Assembly: GCA_963965975.1 (NCBI GenBank)
Contig: OZ014424.1
Location: 2,232,001-2,296,000 of the forward strand
Length of the DNA stretch: 64,000 nucleotides
From: Xestospongia bergquistia
Taxonomy: Eukaryota > Porifera > Demospongiae > Haplosclerida > Petrosiidae
Reading direction: 5' to 3'
Part shown: positions 23,201 to 36,200 of the stretch, piece by piece
How the letters are laid out: the number at the start of each line of letters is the position of its first letter
How positions within the stretch are numbered: the stretch's first letter is position 1
Program-made: the position numbers and the translations under genes
The notes under the pieces: model-generated
What the model saw: only the letters and a program-made list of their open reading frames with translations
Databases searched by the model: none
What the model was told of the DNA's origin: nothing

Positions 23201-23452
23201 ACATCAGGTGAAGTGACAATGGCAGTTAAACCTTTAGTAACTACAACCAACAGTGATTTGTCATACATAGATACACAATCGAACAAAGATTCGATTACTA
23301 AAAAGGCAAAGCAAAAGAAACTAAGATTACCAAATTTCAAGTCCATATTTAGCATACTTACTCCATACATTTTAAATCCTAGTCATGCATTTAGTGATAC
23401 CAGTGCCAAAAAAGACAACAAGAAAAAAGTAAAACAAGTTATCATTCTTTAG
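20273..23452 (+). CDS. DD-ANK paralogue C2, chimeric with C1 remains
   Basis: A continuous 1059-codon frame. The first roughly 80 residues are C1-type ankyrin repeats (GHIHVAELILKEDVDI). These join at about 20518 to the second half of the Death-like exon (IKWLHVHPDASWQDVLSALE); its first half is lost. The usual short intron (20664-20708, 45 bp, TATATGTAG acceptor) has length 3n and no in-frame stop, so the frame stays open with or without splicing. Next come the coiled-coil-like start, the conserved central domain (DDLFKTVHPYFDFLDCGLI, SILKYIEIETGS), about 13 ankyrin repeats (one interrupted by an insert around KKITNFQKINYPK), the distal region (TPLVLGLTPLMVASS) and a longer basic tail ending KKKVKQVIIL. 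A poly(A) candidate is at 23597-23602. It could be an expressed chimera or a gene that lost its promoter and start; no type 1 or type 2 upstream block adjoins it. Confidence 0.72.
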   Translation: MDCPNVKTFDTSQNGHIHVAELILKEDVDIYIQEESGCTALMVVRQNGHIHVAKLLVKEDADINIQEEDGYTALILACQNGLSIKWLHVHPDASWQDVLSALEKSQEYTLASKVYQKINTTSSTTTSISQGISYCNKKTIQLLYVGFRISQEKVKVESEEKEKEVLTASQSLQRDFSKLMVAVRSSLDHKLQHQQLVLVDVTTWMKYRLHWVKELSDINKCNDLDDLFKTVHPYFDFLDCGLIVDMSEEFLNDESFGKNKKDLVGEFKEYIVKAESLRYSSTVKELKAQLKTIYSPYLTNLSNMPQIQIELHNPWNKANIEGLYLLIGHLLPHRSKQSILKYIEIETGSVRIKYIVHESKAECLIAYAKGKLQFMHFIGIFSLTINDEAILKEDKNMNFTFESALLEAANSGHDEAVQFLLKLRVDADHCNEKGRTALMIASKNGHENVVQTLVSAGTNVNIQDNEGRTALTTACEHDYVAIVDTLIQTGANPNLQISDGSTALMVASFYGYSNIIKVLLKKITNFQKINYPKQLEVGVDVNIQKEDGWNALILASYNNHTEIVELLLKENADINIQAKSGVTALMQASVNGHTQVVEQLIQKHADVNIQEENGWTALMLASLSSCLQTIELLLKGHANIDIQAKSGKTALMIASQYGHIQVVKLLLKKHADVNIQEEDGWTALMFASQNGHIQVVELLKHHTNVNIHANDDCTALMIASQNGHTQVVEQLLKQHADVNIQAENGVTALTKASRNGHLEVAECLLQSHADPHIIAYNGATALSSAALSGNRDLVNMLLDKAEPTTAEIEKAVVTSCLGGFPTLITFLSNKLTYLTNDQRELLDACVKGEINITRTLDHPDTPLVLGLTPLMVASSCGHVDIVDALIQAGADVNKQESYWGFTSLFFAVRSGKSALIVKTLLKSGANPNVIVYFNTALDVAIEDKQENMCELLTKYGGQTKTQLQETNKSERTSSSLTSGEVTMAVKPLVTTTNSDLSYIDTQSNKDSITKKAKQKKLRLPNFKSIFSILTPYILNPSHAFSDTSAKKDNKKKVKQVIIL

Positions 23453-23596
23453 AAGCACATACTATTACTGCTGATAGTAAAATCATATTGGTTAATATGT
23501 TATAATGTATTATTTTGGTTAAATTAATGATTGAACAAAATATCTATGACAACATATACATATAGTACAGAGTGCAAAGATTCAAGACTTATTGTC

Positions 23597-23602
23597 AATA
23601 AA
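23597..23602 (+). terminator. Candidate AATAAA poly(A) signal of C2
   Basis: AATAAA about 145 bp after the TAG stop of C2. The C2 3' flank does not match the downstream unit found after B, E and G. Confidence 0.45.
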
Positions 23603-25419
23603 CATATACCATTACCTTCAGTTAAAACATGTATAATATGGGCAGGTGATTATAATTAGTATAGCCTTTATATATAATGTTTAGGAGCAAGTCTTGGGTT
23701 TAATTTAAATACTTGCTACACTACTCTAATAGTGATCTAAATTATGGAGTTTTACTAGGTGTTGTAACAGAGTACACAATAATCACTTACATTTCCATTA
23801 GTAGATATAGCGAAGGAATTGCCTGTGTTTTATTGATTATATTAGAAGTTAAAAGCATTATTTCACAGTGGTAAAAAAACACAACAGGTGTGATTAAATA
23901 ACTGATAAAGCACAAAGCACTTTATTAGCCATAAACGACATCTTTAATACTTTAAATTCTACAACACACTCTTATGGTAGCTACTTCATACTGTAGTTTT
24001 GGCAAACAGAAATTGCCTTCATAATTTTGTAAGGTATACTTGACAAATTATGACATTTTGACTTTGTGACAGTTGTAGATGCAAGAACAAAAGTTACAAA
24101 ATTATAACCTTGACCAATAATGCATTAGAAATGATGTAATTTGGTAGATGGAGTATAGACACATTTTTTTATTACACATTTATAATATGTTGATATTGTA
24201 CAAACTATGGAGTTTGAATTGCACAAACATGTTATACCGAAATGTCATGAATCAGAAAGAGTCCAGAAAGTTCATACAAATGGAAAAGCCTGTTAATATT
24301 GCAAATAGTTATGTTTTATTATATTTACTTACTACTAATAGTCTTCACAAACAAAGAAGACATGTAAGATGAATCTTGAATAGACATTTTTACTAAAGAT
24401 TCTCATTTGTTTGAATGGTATTTTGTTATCTATTGTACAATGGCTTAGATTAAATGATAAAACCAAAAAGCCAATGGTGAACCTTACAACACAAACCTTA
24501 TTTATAGAAAAACTCCAGTTTTGCCTATTCTTTACTAAATGTTCAAAAGAAGCATTTAAGATTTTGTCTTTTAGTTAGAATTTATTTAAAACACATTCAA
24601 AATTAATAAAAGTAATGAGCTATGATACATTAACAACTAATTTCTGAATTGTATTTGACACAAAATCACAGATATTGTGTTGTGAGAAGTATAGTCAAGT
24701 GAATTTGAACAAAACAAGAGCCATATTGGCTATACAGCTTTGAATTAATTCAATCAACTTTTATCAAAACAAGGGAGAATGTTTTCTTCAACTATTGCAT
24801 ATCTATCTACAACACAAAGTACAATGGTGCAGTTCCTGCTTTTAAATGAATATGAACATTCCTACCAGTATATGTAGTGTTATTAAAATGTTTGTTCTAT
24901 TTTAAGTTCATTCCCAAAATAGCAAATATGGCACTGTTAATGCCTTTGATCTGCACATACATGATATAACTCAGTAATTATAATTTCAAAACTCTACTGG
25001 ATATTCATACTGCACAGGACTTCAGTACATATTTTAATATAAAATTAATACATTTAAGTTCTAATGATTAAGGTTTAGGGTCTAAGGTATAACATTAATT
25101 TCTTATTGAGGTATGCACTCCTGTGCCATACCTATAGCCACTACATGCCTATTAAACTATTTACATGTATATTAATTCCTTTTCTAGTAATATTATGAAC
25201 CTTTTAATAATCCCTGACTCATTACAAAGAGGAGGATACTGACTGTGAAGAAACAATTATGTTACAATTTCCTGGTTAGTTAACAATTGCTAAATCAAAC
25301 GTTAAATGTCTATTAAATAAAAGGTTAGATAAGCTACATAGTATACTATACAAGGAACAGGACCAATAATATTATCTGTATATAATTAGCCTTAAAACAC
25401 AAATAGTATAATATAAACA
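23603..25419. other. Intergenic 3' of C2, with family flank at its right end
   Basis: Mostly unique AT-rich sequence; the open frame at 24148-24372 has no recognisable domain. From about 25290 (AATGTCTATTAAATAAAAGG to GACCAATAATAT) it matches flank pieces at 12700, 42280 and 50930, so a downstream unit has been joined directly to the D fragment. Confidence 0.5.
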
Positions 25420-25831
25420 TGGTCATGCCCAAGTGGTTGACCTTCTAGTGGAAGAGCTTGTAGACATTGATGCTCAGGAAAAAAGTGGTAGAACAGCCTT
25501 AATGCTAGCTACTATTAATGGACCTCTTCAAGTAGCTGAGTGTTTACTGCAATCACATGCAAGACATTAGTAAGACATTTGAAATAAATGCCATTAGTGA
25601 GCTATTAATCAAATATGGAGGTCAGACAACATTACAATCACAAGGAAGAAACAAATCACAACCAAAGACATCATTTCTAATATTGGATGAACTAGTAACC
25701 ACACCTAAATCATTACAAGCAACACATGAAGCAACAGTTATAAAATCCTTTAAAGATAAAGGTGATGTTATCAAGAGAAAGCCAAAGCAAGAAATATCAA
25801 GTTTCCAATCCTTTATTGATTTATTCACTTA
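25420..25831 (+). pseudogene. D: 3' fragment of a DD-ANK gene
   Basis: It starts abruptly inside an ankyrin repeat (GHAQVVDLLVEELVDIDAQE). After QSHA it jumps about 540 bp relative to copy E and resumes at the C-terminal region (SETFEINAISELLIKYGGQ), ending with the same tail (KRKPKQEISSF, then IDLFT and a stop). The tail is nearly identical to E's. It has no 5' part. Confidence 0.85.
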
Positions 25832-28800
25832 AACCACATTACTCATACATTTAGAGATATCAAAGAAGTATAATTGTTATATCTGCTGTCAATATTAACT
25901 AATTATATATTAGTTATTATCTATTGTCAATGTCTTGTATCATTTTTATAAATTAAAGGTAATGATTTACCATATTTTTTAACTTAGAGCTAAATCATCT
26001 ATTTCAACCTTAGTCAACCAGAAGGCAGATAGAGCAGAGAGGCTATTATTGATGGATGACATTTAAATATATGAATGAAAAATATCGCCAAGAACTATTA
26101 CATGATACAAACACTTAGTAATTTAGCAGTGTCTAAAATATTGCGGTATCACTGCTTATGTGGGCAATGATAACCATGGTTTGGGGTGTGAAAAAATTAC
26201 ATTTGGGCAGTTTTAACTATCAGATTTAATGTATGGATTTACTCAATTTTCAATATCAGGATCTGTCAGTAATATCACATAACCAACACAATGTGTCCAA
26301 AAATCAGTACATTCTTTAGAAGAATCGATAAATGGCTATACACCATCAATTGACAATATCATGTTTTTGTAGAAACAACATAAACACACAAAATACACAA
26401 ACATACCATAGAGAAGTGTTATATTTTAGATTCTGATTTAGCTCAAGTATTTGTGATGTTACAGAGAAAGCTGGTACATCTCCACAAACATCATTTGACA
26501 TTTATATTTATTTTGCATCTATTAGGGAAAAAAATCGTGTTTTTGTAACTTGTATCTTAGTCTAGTTTATTTGAATTTTTTTTGTCATACTACTAATAAT
26601 GTCATGACTATGTACAGTTTACGTGATGTTTATTTGAGGAAGTACAGATGTTTTTATCTTGCTAAATATTAACAACTACTTTTTGCACATTTATTAATTG
26701 TATCAATGCACACTAATTCAATAAAAAATAACATGTGACATGATACCATAAAATTTTATAGATGCTAATAAAGCATCTACACTTTATAAAGTGACATCAC
26801 ATCAATATATCCAGATATAATGATGACATCAGGAGATGTGACATCACTTTGAACTTAACTTTTATGATATCTAGTCACGAATACTGTATGGCTGGCACAT
26901 GCAATATTCTGCAATATATACAACCAATGAACCTGCTTTGTTGTCACAAGACATGTATGTACACAGTATCTGTAATAAGGTCATCATAATTGGGTTATAT
27001 ATGAGCTATTTTGGTACTTTCTGTAAACTAGACAAATAACAACCACCAATTTACAAAGTGTGTAAAATGTAAACATATTTGTCATCTTTCTATACAACAA
27101 GGACAAGAGCTATAACATTGCTTTTATAAGTTACATTTAATGCATCATTCATAGATACAGATTAGTTTTTAAAGTTGGACTGCAAGGGTACCAGAGTGAT
27201 AATAGTATATTTAAAACTATATACATGCAGTACTACACAAACAGAATTTTGGTTATAAATTGATAAGATAACTAAATATTGATATTACTTTAGTGCATAA
27301 ATTTAATATGTTTCATGTTATTTATTTTATCTACAACCTACAATATCATGATCATGTATAGTTGAAGTTATATATACAGCAAATCTAACATTTTGCTAAA
27401 CATTCTCTTAAGTTGCAGTATTGAGGCTGTTCATACCAAAGACAAAACATGATAAAGAACTATACTATCACTGGTCTCAGAACAAACTCTTTATTGACCT
27501 TGCTATGTGTGGAATAACATTTTATATAGTATGGTCGTCTCTGTTTGTGTGTTTTTGTTACTCTGCCAAAACACACTCAATTATTATATCCTGTTGTTGC
27601 AATAGCAAATCTTTGCAATCATGTGCTAATCTTTTCAACAATGATCTTTGCTTTGTAAAAAACATCACTGATTGAAACATCAATGTCATAGTTTCTTCTA
27701 AATGTTTATATAGTAGTTTTAATATATCAGAACTAATACTATGGATGGTATACAGCTAATAACAATCAATTGCTTCAACATTTTGTTAAGTTTTTCATAA
27801 AATAAATATTGTCAGTATACATGCACATCAGTTGGAAACTTTGTCTGTTAACTATGGCTACCATAATTAATTACTAATCACCTGAAATTATAATAAAGGT
27901 TTATGTGAGTCTCACAGTCCTTGCAAAACATTAGCTCTCACTATAACCTCTCATCTTAGTATAAGGTAGATATGAAAATATGTCTCATATTTTTCTTTCT
28001 TCTTTATGTTTATTACTTCAGTATTCAAAGCTAGGAGATCTGTAAAAAGAGCCAACTGATTATTTAGAAAGTAATTATAGGAACAAATAGACATGAGCTT
28101 TGCCTAAAATGATAGCTAAACATACAATAATGACGTCTTTGTACCGTTACAGAATTAATAAGACAAGCTCACCATCCTTACCACATTGATAGCATATATG
28201 CAAAATTAATAATGCCATTTTTAGTAGCAATGCATAATGTTATTAACTGTGCTATAATAATACTTCATATAATAATCATATCATTGATAAATTAAATATT
28301 CTAATGCATAATTTAGAGATAGCATCTTTAGAAAAAATAATGTACATGTGCATATATATATATAAATATTTCATATTTTGTGCTCAATTCAGAAATAAAG
28401 GATTTTTTGCTGTGTTTTTCAAAAAGTGTCACACTCAGTGACACTTTACAGTATACAACAATGCAGATATTTATCACATAATTAAAATTTAAAAGATATA
28501 CTAAAACAACTACTTCTAGTACTAATTATCACAATACTTATTATTACAAGACTAGTAAAAGTATTGCATTGTACACATGTGACATAATGAAGTAGACAAC
28601 AGATTTAAATTTAAAGATGCAGAAAATTGGTAGAAATTGCCTATGTGAGCCTTTTAGAGTCATCAATGCATGGAGATATTATTTGCATAATAAATTATGT
28701 TTTCGACCTTTTAATAATAAGAGACTAATGACTTCATTAATAATTCATACTTAATTTTGGCATAAAATAAACATTACTTATTAGTCATGAGAATGATGAC

Positions 28801-30690
28801 ATTTAGCAAGTTTGAAGACATAAAACTAGATACATAAGACACAAGTGACTTGTTATGTAGGTTCTTGTTTAATATTTGCATCTATTACAACAATCACATG
28901 ATAACTTCAGTCAGGAACCATTAGCCTAGCAAAGGAAGAAGGAGTATGCAACTGCCATTAAAAAGCTAGCACAATAACGTTAGAACCAAAAGATTGACTT
29001 CGTTGCTACAAATGTTTTGGCCTAACATGAAATTTTAATGCAAAAATTTTTTGCAAAATAGTATCTTACACTCTAACAAACTTATATCACACAATAATAA
29101 GTATGTATGTATTCTCAAGTAGACCTTTTCCTTGACATGGTTAAAATAAGAATAGTCTGTACAAATCTGGTTGAATTACTGAGCTTTTAATAACAAAATC
29201 CATGCATGTAGTTACTATTATTCTAATAATTATACTGTATCATCATAAATTTTCACTCCACACTAACAATCAGGCATTCACTAGTGAAATTTTCCAAAGT
29301 AAGAAGTTGCATCTAGTAGAAAAGTCTAATTTAGGTTTATCAACCTCAAAGTAGCTTGACAATGTATGCTGATGATGAGGAAACAAAAACACTAAAACTT
29401 CAAACAAAAGTTTCGTTATGCCCAGTCACTTTCAGATCTTGTTATAAAAACTTAGTTTCTTATTAACAAGACTAAAACAAACTTGACTGACTTTGCTATA
29501 AAAGTATTACTTATTCATTAATGTAACAACACCTATATTCATGTGACAAGCCAATTTTGATTGACCTGGAGTAAATTTTAAAAAAAAGAAATTACAATAT
29601 ATCTTTCCAGACTATTTTTCTTATATAAACACACTAGCACAGATATTCACTGGTACAAACTTTGTAATATAGCTAGCTATCATAATGACATTATGATATT
29701 AATGCTCACCTCTCTAGCTTCTATAGGCGGTCTTTATGACATCCATATTAACTAGATCGAGTCATGAACAGTCAACTGACAAAGTATAACAGAATATTTG
29801 GTGCAATAATACTTGACACTGAATGGGAAAACTGCTTATCTATAACATGTATGTCTTAACTCAACCTTCATGCTGAATTGTTTACTTTAAATCTTAAAAG
29901 AAGTTAAATCAAGCAGTATTCCTGATAATGTGATCAAAGACAACTGAAAAACATCCAAGAGCCAAACAGAGCAGAGAAAGAGAGAGAGAGAAGGAAGGAG
30001 AAACAGTGAGATTTGTTGTTAATATTGAACTAGTACTATTAATACAACCAACCTCAGAACGTGAGACCAGTAGACTTTCCCTATTAAGATTTCCAAACTC
30101 ATCTTCAGACTAGCAAACATCTCGTTAAGTAATCGAGGCAACAGCTGAGATCGATATCGAACACTATAAAGTGCTCTCACTAGGTAAGAAAACACCCTCA
30201 GTTAATCTCTTCTCTCAAGTTCACCAAGGTTTACGGTGTCTGAAATAATTTCGTTGCGTAGCAACGATCGGTGGGTATTAAATAGAACTACATAGCAATG
30301 CTGTAAGATCGTGAAAACAATTAGTACAGTAGTTACACCTGTAACAAAGTAATAATACATATTTGTAGGTAAGCCATAAGTATATATGCCATGGGATAAT
30401 TCATTGTAGCAATTTATAATAACAGATGTCAAATTTAATCTTGGTCATTGAGAGGGAAGTCTACCATTTATATTTAAGGTTGATGTACATATTAATTAGT
30501 AGTAGAGGCCAAAATTAAAATTGATTATGAATGTTTATAGTAAATTGTAGCTTAAGTAATAATATTAACTTTGATGAAATGGACTTTGCTAAGAGTTTAC
30601 ACACACTTTAATTATATATTCATTAATTAGTCATACATACTGTATAGTGGTAGTACATGTCCTAAATAACTGCATTGCAACAAAGATTAA
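25832..30690 (+). repeat. Downstream flank unit after D (segmental duplicate of 36510-42240)
   Basis: Co-linear with 36510-42240 over its whole length at high similarity, except for a roughly 650-bp insertion in that copy. More diverged counterparts lie at 49156-54190 and 11156-13270. It has no supported gene; the open frame at 27421-27675 is the reverse of a flank segment found in plus orientation at about 12040-12230 and 50150-50390. GA-rich low complexity lies at 29975-30003. Confidence 0.8.
30252..30266. promoter_or_regulatory. Conserved 15-bp palindrome (RFX X-box-like)
   Basis: CGTTGCGTAGCAACG, two 6-bp arms around GTA, is identical at 41779-41793 and 54140-54154, although neighbouring bases differ between copies. 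It resembles the GTTGC-N-GCAAC form of RFX sites. A regulatory role is inference. Confidence 0.4.
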
Positions 30691-32210
30691 TTAAAGAAAA
30701 CTATGACAAAGAGTCTTGCTCTATAGTTTTTCCCTTTGTTTTAGGTTTTTCTCTTATTTGTAATAATTATTTGATCAATATAACAAATTAACAATATTCA
30801 CCACAAAAATATTACTATGTAAATGGTACATGATACACTTAGCCAGTACAACATAATATATTAAACCTATGTGAATTAAAGATTTAGGGGCAGTCATAAT
30901 GAAGGCATTAGATTGGGAATGAAGGACATTCATTATATTCAAATTAAGGATAACATTTAAATAGACCAACACAAATTATAAAAGACTATCAATTGAAGAT
31001 CTTCCTAGAACAGTTTAAAATGTTAATGTACACTAAACACTAGTGTTTTGAACACTGCTTGTCTAGCAGGAAGAACAAAATAGCTAAGACGGGTTTTAGC
31101 TATGAAAAGCATTGAAGATTAATTAAAAACCAAACCTATATTCATAGTACTAGCACTGACAGAATTTGGTTGCTAAGTGTGCATCAGTGAATAACGGATG
31201 TGGTAATTTCATTTCTTATCTGATTTGTTGCATACAACAATAGAATAAAATGATACAAATGGACATAATTATAATGTATAATGTTACATTTTATAATATA
31301 CATATAGGCCTACATGGGGCCTACTATATTGTAAAATGATTATAGGACTATGTATGCTTCACATGCCAGGGAGAAAACATTTTCAATCTTGCTGATTGAT
31401 GATTAATAATTATTGAAGCTCAAAACTAATTAGTATTATAATAGATTTAACTTTGACAGTAGTTTAAGGCAAAAGTCACCAACATATATCAGTTGACTAA
31501 GAAATTTTAAAACCATGGCCATTTTATGACACTGTAGATATACTTTTAGTTATTTTGTCTATTAATTTACGATATTAGCAAAGCTAAAAGTTTTTATTTT
31601 GTAAGAAAGAACACAAAAGTATGTGATAAGCCTTCATTAACTCTAATTTTATTTAAGATTCACTTTAATAATTTCATGCATTAACTTGTACCATTATTGT
31701 ATCATTTTCAACTATTTTCATTTACTGCTTATAAAATCATTACAAGGTATAGTTTGAAAGTATTTCCATTTGTATTTAGCCTATAGACATGCTAAAACAA
31801 ATATTACATTTTGTTAACATTCTCTTGCAACATTTTAAGCAGAGAGGCTTCACATCTTCAACTTTAAAGTGATCATTATATGATTTGGAAATACAAATAT
31901 AGTTTTCAGGTGCTAATATTCATACTGCCATACCTACACTTAGGTTTTGTTTAAGTTCATTCCTACATTTGTAGAAATTCTTAAACAATTAGCTTTGTTT
32001 TTTATTTGAATTAATAATCAGTTAAATATATGTCCCCAATGTCAGTTTCTTTATTATAGATTGGATAAGTGAACTCATACATACTGCATATTATGTATGT
32101 ATATATCAGAAAGTATGATTTATGTGTAGATTTGTAATCAAGATAGATATAGTTACACTTTAAAGTATAGCTGTTTATTAGTACATGTACTAATGACAAT
32201 TGCAGCACAA
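30690..32210. other. Intergenic, nothing recognised
   Basis: AT-rich; the small open frames at 30775-30972 and 32011-32208 have no domain and low-complexity composition. At about 32213 homology to the upstream region of copy I (57003 on) begins. Confidence 0.4.
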
Positions 32211-32843
32211 TACTCTACCATATACTCCAATTGTTATTAGTATATGCACACATGTATCATATTAACTGCTTGTGTCAAACATCATATGTAATCAAGACAT
32301 GCAGCACTGAATAGAAAAAAATAGAATATTGAGAATCAGTTGAGAAAAAGAGTTCAAATGGTGTCAACAAACTTTGAATGAAAGCTATAGCCTTAATTAA
32401 TTGACTGCTTTATATAATCAACAAAAAACAAAAGTAAATATTGTATAATAGTTTTATGAAGACAGGCGTTCAATAAAAAAACACTTCATGAGATTTAAAT
32501 AAACATACCAGATAAAAAACCATAAGTAATTATATATACATTAACATGCACCTTACCAAACTTGTAAGTTATGCTCAACATTGAAAGGACATAAAGAAAA
32601 AGGGATTAAATTTTGTGCAAATTATTTATATTCCATTTGGTGCATTCCATTGTCCTGATGGACAGTTGAGTTATCTTCAGTGTTAATAATGTCCAAACCA
32701 ATGTTAACCTTGTACCCAGGCATTCAGTGAAAGGAGGGAATACCTGGAAAATAATATACTCTAACAATCCTCCATCAACTGTGACGTAGATCACATATAT
32801 ATCTTCAAAACGAGCAGGTCTTATTCGTTGAAGCTATATATGC

Positions 32844-32844
<1 letters not shown>

Positions 32845-32892
<48 letters not shown>
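32845..32892. repeat. (TA)n microsatellite
   Basis: About 24 uninterrupted AT dinucleotides. The equivalent place upstream of copy I (57505-57530) has a shorter TA/TG run. Confidence 0.95.
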
Positions 32893-32895
<3 letters not shown>

Positions 32896-33186
32896 GAACA
32901 ACTAACCAATTGCTTGAATGCCTCTAGCAATTAATTATTCTTGAAGCTCTTTCATTTTCAATTGTACTGAGAAAATGTATCTTTCTTTTCGCATGCACTA
33001 AATCTCTTCACAAACAACAAACTCGACTGTTTGAAGCCATGCTTAAACGCATGTAGTAAACAAAACGTCATAAACCTCGCCCATTGTTTGTCATTTCCAT
33101 TAAAATTTGAAATTACCGAGTGAAGTGTGACCAGTTACTAATAATTAAGGGGTGAGGCTAACTGTACAAAAGGAAGTTTACAGTGC

Positions 33187-33193
33187 TGACTCA
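33187..33193 (+). promoter_or_regulatory. AP-1-like site TGACTCA before copy E
   Basis: A perfect AP-1/TRE heptamer, conserved in position before G (45332-45338) and changed to TGACTCG before pseudogene I (57918-57924). Function is inferred from consensus and conservation only. Confidence 0.4.
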
Positions 33194-33227
33194 TTAGTGG
33201 CCCTTACTACTATATAGTTTGTTAATA

Positions 33228-36200
33228 ATGTCCAATCCTCCTTTGTCTATTAGACCAAAGTATGATCAGTTAATAGAATTACTAGATACTCTAGTCAATT
33301 GGCAAAAGTTTGGCACTTTCTTACCCGGAATTAAGAGTGAACATATTCAAGTAATAGAACGTGACAAGAAAGAAAATGACCAACAAAAAGCTACTCTTTT
33401 CTCAAAATGGCTCAGTGTTTGTCCAGAGGCTTCTTGGTATGACGTCATGTCAGCACTACAAAAGTCACAAGAATTAGCCCTTGAGTCATCAGTATATCAA
33501 AAACTCAATATATCCTCCTCAACAACTACTGGACAATTACCCTCTCCTCGAGGTAGAGTATTTAATTAATTGTAATAATGATATTATCTTTTCATGTAGC
33601 TCCTACCATTTTTCAAGAAAAGGTTACATTAGAAAATCAAGAAAAGGAAGAGGAACTACAAACATCATTAGAGAACCTACACAGACATTTTAGTAAATTA
33701 ATGGTAGTTGTTCGATCATCCTTAGATCATAAACTACAACATCAACAACTAGTACTAGTAGACTTTATTAGAGATTGAACATCAGATGAACTGGGTGGGA
33801 GAACTGAGTGATGTCACTGATTTAAATGATCTTTTCAAGAAACTACACCCATATTTTGACTTCATACAATGTAAATTAATTGTAGATACAAGTGAAGAGT
33901 TTCTTAATAATGAATGCTATGGGGAAGACAAGAAAAACCTTGTCAGTGAACTTAAAGAATACATGGTTAAGGCTAAGAGTCTTCGTTGTTCATCTACAGT
34001 AAAAGAACTTAAAGTTCAATTGAGAAACATTTATTCTCCATATTTAACTAATTTGTCAAACATGCCACAAATTCAAATTGAGTTACACAATCCATGGAAT
34101 GAAGCTACTATTGAACAACTTTATCTCTTAATAGGACATTTACTACCTTACAAGTCCAAACAATCAATTTTAAAGTACATTGAGATCGAGACAGGTTCAG
34201 TTCGTATTAAATACATTGTCCATGAATCAAAAGCTGATTGCCTCATACGTTATGCTCAAGACAAGATACAGTTTATGCGTCTCATTGGTGTCTTTGCTCT
34301 AACAATTAATGGTGAATCTATCCTTCAAGAAGATGAGAATATGAACTTCACTTTCAAATCAGCTCTTCTTAAAGCTGCAAAAGCTGGTCATAATGAAGCT
34401 ATACAATTTATCCTTAAATTAGGAGCTGATGTAGACTATTTCAATAACGAAGGCAGTACAGCTCTTATACTAGCTAGTGAAGGTGGACATGAACAAGTTG
34501 TACAAACACTAGTATCAGCTGGAACTAATGTTAACATTCAAGATAATATAGGCAGGACAGCACTAATGCTAGGTAGTCTTAATGGACATACCCGGATTGC
34601 TAAAATACTACTCAAAGAGAATGCAGACGTTAATATTCAGGAAGAAGATGGATATACAGCTCTAATGCTAGCTAGTCAAAAAGGTCATACTGAGGTTGCA
34701 GAAATACTACTCAAACAGAATGCAGAAGTTAACATTCAAACAAAAATTGGATCAACTGCCCTAATGCTAGCTATTCAAAATGGTCATATTGACATTGCTG
34801 AACTAATACTGAAAGCAAATGCAGATATTAACATTCAGAATAAAAATGGAGTGACAGCTCTAATGCTAGCTAGTCAAAATGGTGATACCCGGATTGCTGA
34901 AATACTACTCAAAGAGAAAGCAGACGTTAATGTTCAGGAAAAAGATGGATATACTGCGCTAATGCTAGCTAGTCAAAATGGTCATACTGACATTGCTGAA
35001 CTACTACTGAAAGCAAATGCAGATGTTAAGATTCAGAATAAAGATGGAGTGACAGCCCTAATCCTAGCTAGTCAAAGTGGTCATACCCGGATTGCTGAAA
35101 TACTACTCAAAGAGAGTGCAGTCATTAATATACAGGCAAAGAATGGAGGGACTGCCCTAATGATAGCTAGTCAAAATGGTCATACCCGGATTGCTGAAAT
35201 ACTACTTAAAGAGAATGCAGAGGTTAACATTCAGACAAAAATTGGATCAACTGCCCTAATGCTAGCTATTCAAAATGGTCATATTGACATTGCTGAACTA
35301 ATACTGAAAGCAAATGCAGATATTAACATTCAGAATAAAAATGGAGTGACAGCTCTAATGCTAGCTAGTCAAAATGGTGATACCCGGATTGCTGAAATAC
35401 TACTCAAAGAGAAAGCAGACGTTAATGTTCAGGAAAAAGATGGATATACTGCGCTAATACTAGCCAGTCAAAATGGTCATGCTAACATTGCTGAACTACT
35501 ACTGAAAGCAAATGCAGATGTTAACGTTCAGAAAATAAATGGAGTGACTGCACTAATGCTAGCAAGTCAAAATGGTCATGCCCAAGTGGTTGACCTTCTA
35601 GTGGAAGAGCTTGTAGACATTGATGCTCAGGAAAAAAGTGGAAAAACAGCCTTAATGCTAGCTAGTATTAATGGACATCTTCAAGTAGCTGAGTGTTTAC
35701 TACAATCACATGCAGATCCTCATGTATTAGCATATGATGGATCAATAGCATTTTCTTTAGCAGCTTATAGTGGTAATAGAGACCTTGTTAATATGCTCTT
35801 AGATAAAGCTGAACCCACTACTGATGAGATTGAAAAAGCAATAGTAACATCATGTTATGGTGGTCAACCTACTCTCATTACTTCACTCTCAAACAAACTT
35901 ACACACCTCACTAATGACCAAAGAGAACTACTAGACTCATGTGTTAAAGGAGATTTAGGTGCAGTTATATGGAAGACATTAGATAGTCCAGATACTCCAC
36001 TGGTACTTGGTCTTACTCCACTCATGGTAGCTTCATCATGTGGACATGTTGATATAGTGGATGCTCTTATACAAGCTGGAGCTGATGTCAATAAACAAGA
36101 AAGTCATTTAGGGTTCACTCCTTTGTTCTTTGCTGTCAAAGGAGGACAATCCTCTTTAATAGTGGAAACACTCTTAATGTATGGTGCCAATCCTAATATT

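Larger units (their letters stand above)
32211..33227 (+). promoter_or_regulatory. Upstream block, type 2, of copy E
   Basis: Homologous to 57003-57963 before I, and over its last 300 bp to 45080-45382 before G. The proximal part contains CTTTTCGCATGYACTAAATC, AAGGGGTGRGGCTA, ACAAAAGGAAGTTTA and TGACTCA at 33187-33193, 34 bp before the ATG. It includes a long (TA)n run at 32845-32892. It is unrelated to the type 1 block. Confidence 0.6.

Noticed and set aside
27421-27675. Conserved open frame in the flank, duplicated at 38693-38932
   Set aside because: The segment is the reverse of a flank piece that is not open elsewhere, the reading is low-complexity and the C-terminal halves differ by frame.
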